From G963662905 sp965230045 (lineage in GTDB: Bacteria > Bacteroidota > Bacteroidia > Bacteroidales > WRLA01), in NCBI GenBank assembly GCA_965230045.1, contig OZ245940.1, positions 2,914,001 through 2,978,000 on the forward strand: a stretch of DNA of 64,000 nt, given 5' to 3'. A model generated the notes under the pieces. It made no database searches and was not told where the DNA came from. It saw only the letters and a program-made list of their open reading frames with translations. Every line of letters begins with the position of its first letter. Position 1 is the first letter of the stretch. Positions 15,424 through 23,061 of the stretch are shown in pieces. The translations under genes were made by a program, and so were the position numbers.

Positions 15424-17691
15424 ATGAAATATTTACATATTCTGTTCTTTTTGTTTTTTACTGTTTGGCTTCCCGCCCAGCAAATCCATTGGGCCAATCC
15501 ACTTCCCTATGGCGAGATGGAGCAGGATATGGCATTTTTCGATAATGCTAGGGGTATAATTTGTGGAGACCTTGGATGGATCGCATATACAGAGGATGGG
15601 GGTAATAAATGGCATTGTGTTAAACCAGTTGCCAATACGAAATTATGTGAAATTGATATTGTGGGCAGTCGTTCTGCTTTTGTTTGGTCGGACAAACAAT
15701 TACTCCATAGTAATGATTGTGGCAGGACATGGAGTTTGAAATATACTCTGGATGAAGCTTTTGTATTTTTGGATATCGATATGCATGACAGTCTCCAGGG
15801 AACAGCACTTTTGTGGAGATATATTCCCGGATATAATAAACATGCTATCCAAATTGGCAAAACAATGGATGGGGGGCTTCATTGGGAGTTTATACGTCCA
15901 GCGGGTTTGTCTGACAATTGGAGTGCTCCTGAAGGAATTATTGCATTCGAAGATAATGATAATGGTGTTTTTATTGATCAGGAGTTTCGGATAGCATATT
16001 ATACTGTTGATGGAGGTCAAAGCTTCCAATATAAATATGATCCGAATTTTAGTGACCTATGGTATTTGAACGATATTAGCTATTTTAACGGACAATATAT
16101 TGTTGCCGGAGGTTACTACGATGGGGGCAAATCGGATAATAATGCTGTAAAAAACAGGGCATATGGAGGAGCTTTGGTGATTAATTCAATAGATGGTGGT
16201 GAAAATTGGGATTTTATGTTGCATTCCAGTGAGTTTTACTATGAGTTCAAGCGGATTAAAACCATAGGGGATTCAACACTCATCGCTTATGGGGATTGTG
16301 GCAGCTACGAAGATGGGTGTTATTCAATGCCTCTCGCTGTTTCTGAAGATTTTGGGCTAAATTGGGAATATACTTATTTATCGCCAGATATGGGAACATA
16401 TACTGATATGCCACATATCAATGTATTGGGTTTTAAACCAGACAGGAGTGCCCTGGCAATAATAGATCCGGGCTGGTACAGGGACTTTTATATTGAATCC
16501 CAAGAACTAATCAATTGGGAGTTTAAAGAGAAATATCCGGTTTGGAATGTTTCTGATATCTTCTTTTTGGATGGCCTAATGTATTTCCTGTCGGAGAAAT
16601 CTATTTATACGGCAGGTTATGGCCTTGGATCTTTTGAATTAGTAGAATCTTTTGAGGATGTCGGTATGCTCAATAATGTGGCAACCTATAGTGGGCAAAT
16701 GGCCTGTGTGAGCAGCCTTAGTTCTCCTTTTACGTTTTTTGTTACAGATCAAGATAATAACTGGATCAGGAAAGCCTCACAAATTACAGAATTTCAAGCG
16801 AGTGCAATAAGCTATCCTAAAAGCGACCGTATTTATTTTTTCGATAAGGAAACAAAGCAATTATTTTGCTCTGAAAATCAAAATGAAGATTTAAAGCAGA
16901 TTAATACCCCAGAAGAAGATTGCATTTTAAATGATATGGTATGGGGCAACTCAAGTAGTTATTTGGTTGGGGGATTATCTGGTAATTCAGGAGGTTATTT
17001 TAAGACAATCAATGAGGGCGAAAACTGGGACTACTATAGTTTTGCGACTAAAACACTGCATAAAGCTTTTCTGATTGATGACCAATTGATGTACGTTGCC
17101 GACAATGCCGTAATTCCAAATATTTGGGCGGTCGATTTGCAGAATGATGAAATCACGGAACTTATTTTTACCGCACCAGATACAGGTTCCATCATTGATT
17201 TTGCACAAACAGCTACGGGAATAAGTACAATACTTTTCCAATCTAAAGAAAAACGATACATGATTTCTCAAATTACCAGTTCCTATGTATGGGAAATTAT
17301 GGATTACTGCCCAGGTTTTAATGCTTTATGTGATGACCCTTCAGGTAAAGTCATTTGGGCTGGAGGTGATTTTGGCCGCCTGCTCTACCTCGGCGATGGC
17401 CTGCCTGTAGGCATCGAACCCATCCCAACCCGTGATAAACAAGAAGCTTTCTCTGTTGAAGGCAACCCCTTTTCCAACAGCCTGCAAATCAGCATTAACC
17501 TGGAATTTCAGGGTAAAGCAACGCTTCAGCTAACCGATATGAACGGAAAGATTGTCCGCCAAAGCAAAATCATGCTGCATGGCCGGGCAAGCCGTTTCCT
17601 TATCCAAACGCATGATTTGGCACCGGGGGCTTATGTGTGTACTTTGGTGGCTGGGGATGAAAGCAAAAGCCTGAAAGTGGTGAAGCAATAA
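15424..17691 (+). CDS. Large secreted YCF48/BNR-like beta-propeller protein with type IX sorting domain, paralogue B
   Basis: This 755-residue paralogue of the preceding gene has a signal peptide (residues 1-18, ending WLPAQ) and the shared mature start QIHWANPLPYG. Its propeller turns are TEDGGNKWH, HSNDCGRTWS, KTMDGGLHWE, TVDGGQSFQ, SIDGGENWD and SEDFGLNWE. It ends in the same LYLGDGLPVGIEPI linker and type A sorting domain, closing VVKQ. It lies in the same operon-like run as 11603 and 13166. Function is unknown. Related proteins are often photosystem-assembly-factor-like propellers used for binding rather than catalysis. Confidence 0.78.
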   Translation: MKYLHILFFLFFTVWLPAQQIHWANPLPYGEMEQDMAFFDNARGIICGDLGWIAYTEDGGNKWHCVKPVANTKLCEIDIVGSRSAFVWSDKQLLHSNDCGRTWSLKYTLDEAFVFLDIDMHDSLQGTALLWRYIPGYNKHAIQIGKTMDGGLHWEFIRPAGLSDNWSAPEGIIAFEDNDNGVFIDQEFRIAYYTVDGGQSFQYKYDPNFSDLWYLNDISYFNGQYIVAGGYYDGGKSDNNAVKNRAYGGALVINSIDGGENWDFMLHSSEFYYEFKRIKTIGDSTLIAYGDCGSYEDGCYSMPLAVSEDFGLNWEYTYLSPDMGTYTDMPHINVLGFKPDRSALAIIDPGWYRDFYIESQELINWEFKEKYPVWNVSDIFFLDGLMYFLSEKSIYTAGYGLGSFELVESFEDVGMLNNVATYSGQMACVSSLSSPFTFFVTDQDNNWIRKASQITEFQASAISYPKSDRIYFFDKETKQLFCSENQNEDLKQINTPEEDCILNDMVWGNSSSYLVGGLSGNSGGYFKTINEGENWDYYSFATKTLHKAFLIDDQLMYVADNAVIPNIWAVDLQNDEITELIFTAPDTGSIIDFAQTATGISTILFQSKEKRYMISQITSSYVWEIMDYCPGFNALCDDPSGKVIWAGGDFGRLLYLGDGLPVGIEPIPTRDKQEAFSVEGNPFSNSLQISINLEFQGKATLQLTDMNGKIVRQSKIMLHGRASRFLIQTHDLAPGAYVCTLVAGDESKSLKVVKQ

Positions 17692-17727
17692 AAGAGATAA
17701 AGCCCTTTTTTAAGATTGGCTGAGCGG

Positions 17728-17758
17728 TTTGATATTTCCTGCCGATTCCCTACATTTG
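17728..17758 (+). promoter_or_regulatory. Near-perfect promoter of the VTC operon, predicting a leaderless transcript
   Basis: TTTG (17728-17731), exactly 19 bases, TACATTTG (17751-17758). Transcription would start about seven bases further on, at or next to the ATG at 17765, so that ATG is taken as the start of the VTC gene. Confidence 0.8.
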
Positions 17759-17764
17759 CTCATT

Positions 17765-18550
17765 ATGACTGATCCGCTCAGTATTTTATCAAATGCTTTC
17801 AATTCCATCAGCCTCGAAGAAATGCAGGAGGTGCGTTTGATGGACCGTATTGACGTGAAATACGTCATAACGCGCAGGCAGCTTCCGCTCATTCTGGAAG
17901 CTGTGCAGAAGCATTACCGCGTATTTTCGCAGCAGGGCGTGCTTCAGCAACCTTATGCTACGCGCTATTTTGATACACCTGATCTGCAAATGTATCTGGC
18001 GCACCATAACCGCAAGCTGCACCGGCACAAAATCCGTATCCGGCAATACAAGATTACAAATGAGTTTTTTCTGGAGGTAAAACATAAATCCAATAAAGGG
18101 CGTACACGAAAAACCAGGATTCCGGTAAGGGATCAGTTTTCTCTGGAAACGGAGGAGGCAGAAGCTTTTGTAAGCAGAAGTACACCCTATGATATTGCTT
18201 CGCTGCGGTTTTCTTTGGATAATGATTTCAGTCGAACAACTTTGGTTTCCAATAGTATGGATGAACGTATTACTATTGATACAGAGCTGGGATTTAGTTT
18301 TGGACAGAAATGCGTTAAGCTTGATAATCTTGTAATTATTGAATTGAAAAAAAGCGGGCGGTCTGCAAAGTCGCCATTTCAGGAAGTTTTATTTGTAAAA
18401 GGCTTGAAACCCAATAGGTTTAGTAAATACTGCACGGGCATCTGCCTGATGCATGACAATATAAAATACAACCGTTTCAAGCTGCGTTTCAAAAAATTGA
18501 ATAAATTGCTTCAAAAAGGAGGGTATCCGTATGTTTTTGACTTTAAGTAA
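17765..18550 (+). CDS. VTC-domain polyphosphate polymerase-like protein
   Basis: The 261-residue protein starts at MTDPLSILSNAF. An upstream ATG at 17729 lies inside the promoter and is rejected. It has the VTC/CYTH tunnel-fold pattern: MDRIDVKYVITRRQ with the basic entry, the TRYFDTPDLQMYLAHHNRKLHRHKIRIRQY core with its run of Arg and Lys, FFLEVKHKSNKGRTRKTR, and a late strand LVIIELKKSGRS. In yeast Vtc4 this fold makes polyphosphate from ATP. Bacterial copies are usually encoded beside DUF4956 and CotH genes, as here. It overlaps the DUF4956 gene by 20 bases, indicating translational coupling. A related triphosphate-tunnel activity is the alternative. Confidence 0.88.
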   Translation: MTDPLSILSNAFNSISLEEMQEVRLMDRIDVKYVITRRQLPLILEAVQKHYRVFSQQGVLQQPYATRYFDTPDLQMYLAHHNRKLHRHKIRIRQYKITNEFFLEVKHKSNKGRTRKTRIPVRDQFSLETEEAEAFVSRSTPYDIASLRFSLDNDFSRTTLVSNSMDERITIDTELGFSFGQKCVKLDNLVIIELKKSGRSAKSPFQEVLFVKGLKPNRFSKYCTGICLMHDNIKYNRFKLRFKKLNKLLQKGGYPYVFDFK

Positions 18551-19220
18551 TTTTTTTGATCCCGGGCAGGTCAATTTTGGTGACCTGAGCCAGTTTGCGA
18601 TCCGGTTTATATTTAACCTCTTGGTTATCATTATTATCGTTCGATATATTTACTACCGGAGTTCGCGGCGCAAGGATTATCTTTTTACCTACCTGCTGAT
18701 CAGTATGACGGTGTTTATGATCACAACTGCATTGGAAAGTGTCACCATACAGCTGGGTTTTGCACTGGGACTTTTTGCTGTGTTTGGCATCATACGCTAC
18801 CGGACCGACCCTGTCCCCATCCGGGAAATGACTTATCTGTTTGTAGTAATTGGTGTGTCCATCATCAATGCATTAATTGGAGGAAAGGCCGGTTTCTGGG
18901 AAATATTTATTTTAAATGTGATGATGGTGCTGGTGTGCTGGGGCGGAGAATATTACTGGACTTATAAGCATATTTCGAGCAAGCGCATCATCTATGATAA
19001 AATTGAACTCATCAAGCCCGAAAACCAGCAAAAATTCATCGAAGACCTTGAAGACCGCACCGGCTTGACAATTAGTAGGGTAGAGGTTGGAAAAGTGGAT
19101 TTTCTGAAAGATATTGCGGAAATCACTATTTACTATTTTTACAGCAAACGCAAAACAAGCATCAAAGAAGAAAAAGCATATGAATCGTATCAAAAAACAT
19201 TGCTTAAGGATAATGAATAA
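18531..19220 (+). CDS. DUF4956 membrane protein
   Basis: The 229-residue protein has four or so transmembrane helices in its first 150 residues (about 20-40, 48-68, 70-90, 102-145). The signature GLFAVFGIIRYRTDPVPIREMTY lies between helices, and a cytoplasmic C-terminal domain follows (about 150-229). DUF4956 proteins are consistently neighbours of VTC polyphosphate polymerases and are thought to form a membrane partner or channel for them; no direct function is established. The gene overlaps VTC upstream and the CotH-like gene downstream, so all three are probably translated together. Confidence 0.9.
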   Translation: MFLTLSNFFDPGQVNFGDLSQFAIRFIFNLLVIIIIVRYIYYRSSRRKDYLFTYLLISMTVFMITTALESVTIQLGFALGLFAVFGIIRYRTDPVPIREMTYLFVVIGVSIINALIGGKAGFWEIFILNVMMVLVCWGGEYYWTYKHISSKRIIYDKIELIKPENQQKFIEDLEDRTGLTISRVEVGKVDFLKDIAEITIYYFYSKRKTSIKEEKAYESYQKTLLKDNE

Positions 19221-20247
19221 TAAGCTCTGCTGGGCATTATTGGTTTTTTTCCTGATGTTCCATTTTGCTTCAGCGCAAGAGGAATTACCGGCGGGCTTTT
19301 TTCAAAGTGATGAGCCCCTCGAAGTTACAATCTCTGCACATTTTGATGATTTGTTGAAAGACAGGGAAGGCGACCGGCAATATCATCCCGCCAGGTTTAT
19401 TTATCAAAACGCGGAAGGGGAAACCGTATCCCTGAAAATCGAGATGAAAACCCGCGGAAATTTCCGCCGCAGGAAAACACAGTGTTCCTTTCCTCCTTTG
19501 TTCGTCAAAATTGAAGATGAACGTAAGGATGTAACTATGTTCCGCGGGCTCAAAAAAATGAAATTGGTCACGCATTGCCAGAAAAGCCAGCGCTATGAAG
19601 ATTATATTCTGCAGGAATATCTGATTTACAAAGCCTATAATATCCTGACGGACAAAAGCTTTCAAGTGCGCCTATTGAAAATTAAATATTTTGATGAAGA
19701 TGATCAGGATGTTATCATGGAGCGCTATGGCTTTATGATTGAAAATCCGAATAATATGGCCGAACGCCTGAACGGGCAAATCATCAAGTCATCAACGGCC
19801 AAACAACGCATGCTCAACGATACAGTTACCAATCTGATGGCGGTTTTTAATTATTTCATTGCCAATACCGATTGGTCGGTTTCGGAAATGCACAATCTCA
19901 AACTGGTGCTCACCGGTCCTTTTGCCAAAGCCTTTCCTGTGCCTTACGATTTTGACTGGAGCGGTGTGATCAATGCCCGCTATGCCGTTCCGCACCCTCG
20001 TTATGATATTTCGTCAATTGATGAGCGTCTTTATCTCGGCATTTGCCACGAAAAAGAGCTTTTTGACCATACATTTGAACTATTTAACCAAAAGAAAGAT
20101 TCTATATACCAGCTCTATCGGGATTCGGATTTTCTGGATGAAAAACGCGTAAAGAAAATTCTGGAATTCTACGATGATTTTTACCGCATTATCAATGATC
20201 CCGAAGAAGCTAAAAAGGAGATTTTTGACCAATGCCTTGAGCCTTAA
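19213..20247 (+). CDS. Secreted CotH-like (atypical kinase fold) protein, paralogue 1
   Basis: The chosen start (19213) overlaps the DUF4956 stop by 8 bases and gives a 344-residue protein with a clean signal peptide (MNNKLCWALLVFFLMF, ending SAQ). Earlier in-frame ATGs would extend deeper into DUF4956. The body shows remote CotH features: KTRGNFRRRK in the position of the CotH RGNS motif, FRGLKKMKLVTHC, the EDYILQEYLIYKAYNIL helix, and late in the chain VPYDFDWSG, matching the DFDW-type metal-binding motif. CotH proteins are secreted kinases with a protein-kinase-like fold that phosphorylate other surface proteins. Genes for CotH, VTC and DUF4956 commonly cluster. Kinase activity here is inferred only. 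Confidence 0.65.
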   Translation: MNNKLCWALLVFFLMFHFASAQEELPAGFFQSDEPLEVTISAHFDDLLKDREGDRQYHPARFIYQNAEGETVSLKIEMKTRGNFRRRKTQCSFPPLFVKIEDERKDVTMFRGLKKMKLVTHCQKSQRYEDYILQEYLIYKAYNILTDKSFQVRLLKIKYFDEDDQDVIMERYGFMIENPNNMAERLNGQIIKSSTAKQRMLNDTVTNLMAVFNYFIANTDWSVSEMHNLKLVLTGPFAKAFPVPYDFDWSGVINARYAVPHPRYDISSIDERLYLGICHEKELFDHTFELFNQKKDSIYQLYRDSDFLDEKRVKKILEFYDDFYRIINDPEEAKKEIFDQCLEP

Positions 20248-20257
20248 ACCCTTTGCT

Positions 20258-21910
20258 ATGTTTGAAATGAAGAAAAATACTCGTTTGCCTGCTTTTACTC
20301 TTTTGCTGTTTTCAATGATTATAGCCCTGCCATTTTCATATGCTCAAACGAATAAAGAACTGGTAAAGGCTATCCGAAAAGGAAATGTGGAAATTGTTGA
20401 GCAATATCTGAAAAATGATGGAAACAGCAATGTGTGGATCAAGGATTATGGTTGCACTCCTTTGTATTATGCCGCACGCTACAAACAACATCATATTGCT
20501 GATATATTGCTGAAGAATGGGGCCAATCCGGATATTTCCTGTAAAGACCAAACTCCACTGACTATGGCCATCCGAAAAGGCGATATCTGGATGATACGCA
20601 AGCTTTTATGGTGTGGAGCCAATGCAGATTTTGCTGCGGCCGATGGGAAAATGCCTTTGGCTGAAGCCGTAGAATCGGGGAATATTGCCTTTGTGAAAGA
20701 GCTTGTAGAGCATGGAGCAAGTCTGGATATTCAAAATGAATATACGCTGGATATGATTGGTTTGGCGAAACAAAACGGATATAAAGGTATTGCCAACTAT
20801 CTGGAAAATTGCCGCTTAAATGCGGACAGCCTGCGCATTATGCCCGATTTTTATGATGGGCCGCATATTGTAAAGATGAATGAAGATAGCCTTTGGGCTT
20901 TTTATTTAATACATAAACGCGAAGGTAATAAAAACTACCGTAAAGACTCCTTGCTGCTTATGACGGGCGACAGCCTGAGTTTTTCGGCTTTTGGCCCGGA
21001 CAGCGGTATGCATTATACAATTTACCGCGAAAACCTGACACCACCTACTGAGCTTTGTGAGGATGCCCCTGTTTTGGCCATCGGTGATGTACACGGAAAA
21101 TTTGATGCCCTGATCCCACTTTTGCAGAATAATGGAATCATCGATGAAAATCTGAATTGGAGCTGGGGCAATGGCCACCTGGTGTTTCTGGGCGATGTTT
21201 TTGACCGCGGCTATAAAGTTTCACAGGTTTTGTGGCTGGCCTACAAGCTCGAACGCCAGGCAAGGAAAGCCGGCGGTAATGTTCATTTTCTCATTGGAAA
21301 CCACGAAGTTATGATCATGCTGGGCGATTATAAATACCTGAACATCCGCTACCGCTTCCTGATGAATTATTTTTATATGAACTATGCCGGACTTTATACC
21401 GATCATACGCTTATTGGCGATTGGATCCGCAGCCGGAATACCGTAATGCGCTACAATAATATATTGTTTTCGCATGCCGGTATCAGCCGTCCGGTAATAG
21501 ATCAGGGTTTATCGCTGGATTCGATGAATATTAAAATACGGCAGTTTTTGAATGTTTATGAAGATACGGTTTTTAGTGCGCACGAACAATTGCTTTTCCT
21601 CGCCGATGGCCCGCTCTGGTTTCGTGGCTATGCCCGCCCAAGCTGGAATAAGAAAACAGTAAGCCAGGCGCATGTTGATAGCGTTCTTGCATATTATAAA
21701 AGTGATTATCAAGTTATTGGCCATAGCCCGGTAAGTGAAATTACACCGCTTTATCAAGGAAAAGTTATTGATATTGATGTGCCTTTCGGGCGTAAGCATA
21801 TTTCTGATCAGGCTATTTTGATCGAAAAAGACAAAATGTACCGCGTATTTTCAGATAAGAAAAAAGAATTTTTAATGCATTATGTCAGAAAAAAAGAACC
21901 TAAGCCTTAG
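20258..21910 (+). CDS. Exported ankyrin-repeat protein fused to a PPP-type metallophosphatase
   Basis: From 20258 the protein has about 550 residues. It has a signal peptide (MFEMKKNTRLPAFTLLLF, ending SYAQ), then four or five ankyrin repeats (about residues 30-175, e.g. GCTPLYYAARYKQHHIADILLKNGANPD). A linker and a calcineurin-like phosphatase follow, with the full PPP signature: GDVHGKFD, GDVFDRG, GNHE, SHAG and GHSP supply the two-metal ligands. A periplasmic or surface protein phosphatase is therefore likely. It is encoded between two CotH-like putative kinases, an arrangement suggesting reversible phosphorylation outside the cytoplasm. Its 3' end overlaps the next gene by 29 bases. The ATG at 20174 lies inside the previous gene and is not preferred. 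Confidence 0.85.
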   Translation: MFEMKKNTRLPAFTLLLFSMIIALPFSYAQTNKELVKAIRKGNVEIVEQYLKNDGNSNVWIKDYGCTPLYYAARYKQHHIADILLKNGANPDISCKDQTPLTMAIRKGDIWMIRKLLWCGANADFAAADGKMPLAEAVESGNIAFVKELVEHGASLDIQNEYTLDMIGLAKQNGYKGIANYLENCRLNADSLRIMPDFYDGPHIVKMNEDSLWAFYLIHKREGNKNYRKDSLLLMTGDSLSFSAFGPDSGMHYTIYRENLTPPTELCEDAPVLAIGDVHGKFDALIPLLQNNGIIDENLNWSWGNGHLVFLGDVFDRGYKVSQVLWLAYKLERQARKAGGNVHFLIGNHEVMIMLGDYKYLNIRYRFLMNYFYMNYAGLYTDHTLIGDWIRSRNTVMRYNNILFSHAGISRPVIDQGLSLDSMNIKIRQFLNVYEDTVFSAHEQLLFLADGPLWFRGYARPSWNKKTVSQAHVDSVLAYYKSDYQVIGHSPVSEITPLYQGKVIDIDVPFGRKHISDQAILIEKDKMYRVFSDKKKEFLMHYVRKKEPKP

Positions 21911-22913
21911 TATTGTTGGCTTGTTTTTGTGTATTACGCTTTTTGCTCAGGAAGAGGAGAAAGAATACAGGCCGCTGCCTCTTTTTGCAGCTGAGGAGCT
22001 ATTAAACTATAAGCTGCTTTATGATTTTGATGAGCTGGAATCTGATCGGGGCAAAAAACGAGTAGAGCATGATGCTTTGCTGGTTGATCCGCGAACATCA
22101 GATACCTTCAAAGTGGAAATAAAATCAAGAGGCGGTTTCAGAAGGAAACCCGAAAACTGTACGTTCAGCCCACTGCGGTTTGATTTTAAACCGACTGATA
22201 ATGAAGGAACTGTATTCCAGGATGTGAACAAAATCAAATTTTTTGCGCAATGCCAAAAAGGGGAAGAATACCTGAAGGCAATAAAAAATGAATATCTGGC
22301 CTACAGGATTTATCAGGAACTTACCCCATACAGCTACGATGCACGTTTATGCAAGCTGAAATTGGTCGATATTACAGATCAAAAGGAGGAAATTGAAATT
22401 TATGGTTTCTTTCTGGAACCCGATAATATCCTGGAAAAAAGGCTTGAAGGTAAATTCCTTGATATACATCATATTGATGAGTTTATGCTCAGCGAATTCG
22501 AGACAAATCTGGTAGCATTGTTTGAATTTATGATTGGCAATTCCGACTGGATGCTCTACAATGTGCATAATGTAGCACTGCTATCGTTGAAACTGCACCA
22601 ACCGGTTCCTGTACCCGATGATTTCGATTGCTCGGGATTTGTTAATGCACCTTATGCCGAGCCTGCTCCGGATACCGATTTAACAGATGTGAAAGAGCGC
22701 TATTTCAGGGGAGCCCGTATGAAGCATGATGAATTTGATACGGTCTATAATCATTTTATTGATAAAAAATCCGTAATTATCGACCGAATCAATTCTTCCG
22801 GTTTTTTGAATGATGAGCAAAAAGAAATTCTTGCACAATATCTCGAATCCTTTTATGAACTGTTAAATGATCCCGCTTTTTGCAGGGAAAATTTCCTGAT
22901 TCCTGAAGAATAA
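21882..22913 (+). CDS. Secreted CotH-like protein, paralogue 2
   Basis: The 343-residue protein has a signal peptide (MSEKKNLSLSIVGLFLCI, ending LFAQ) and is clearly a diverged paralogue of the 19213 product. Shared elements are IKSRGGFRRKPENCTFSPLRFDF, a KIKFFAQCQKGEEYLKAIKNEYLAYRIYQ helix, LYGFF-type strand EIYGFFLEPDN, IGNSDWMLYNVHN and VPDDFDCSGFVNAPYAEP. Here the RGN becomes RGG and DFDWSG becomes DFDCSG, so activity may differ or be lost. It overlaps the phosphatase gene by 29 bases and ends the operon; no clear terminator follows. Confidence 0.65.
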   Translation: MSEKKNLSLSIVGLFLCITLFAQEEEKEYRPLPLFAAEELLNYKLLYDFDELESDRGKKRVEHDALLVDPRTSDTFKVEIKSRGGFRRKPENCTFSPLRFDFKPTDNEGTVFQDVNKIKFFAQCQKGEEYLKAIKNEYLAYRIYQELTPYSYDARLCKLKLVDITDQKEEIEIYGFFLEPDNILEKRLEGKFLDIHHIDEFMLSEFETNLVALFEFMIGNSDWMLYNVHNVALLSLKLHQPVPVPDDFDCSGFVNAPYAEPAPDTDLTDVKERYFRGARMKHDEFDTVYNHFIDKKSVIIDRINSSGFLNDEQKEILAQYLESFYELLNDPAFCRENFLIPEE

Positions 22914-23061
22914 TTTCCTTTTGCGTAAATAACCGCCTCATCCTTTAATACGCTTTTATCTTTCGTATCTTAAATTATTGTACCTTTGAATGGTAGCACA
23001 AAAATACAGCTGTTTCATAATGCAGATTTTTGAATAGAGCAATCAGGAAGACGATTTAAAG

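Noticed and set aside
19114..19212. Upstream start codons for the first CotH-like gene
   Set aside because: They extend far into the DUF4956 gene and put about 33 basic residues before an otherwise clean signal peptide.
22981..22988. TACCTTTG box ahead of the nine-PAS kinase as a promoter
   Set aside because: No TTTG-like -33 box is found at the right spacing, so it is only mentioned with the gene.
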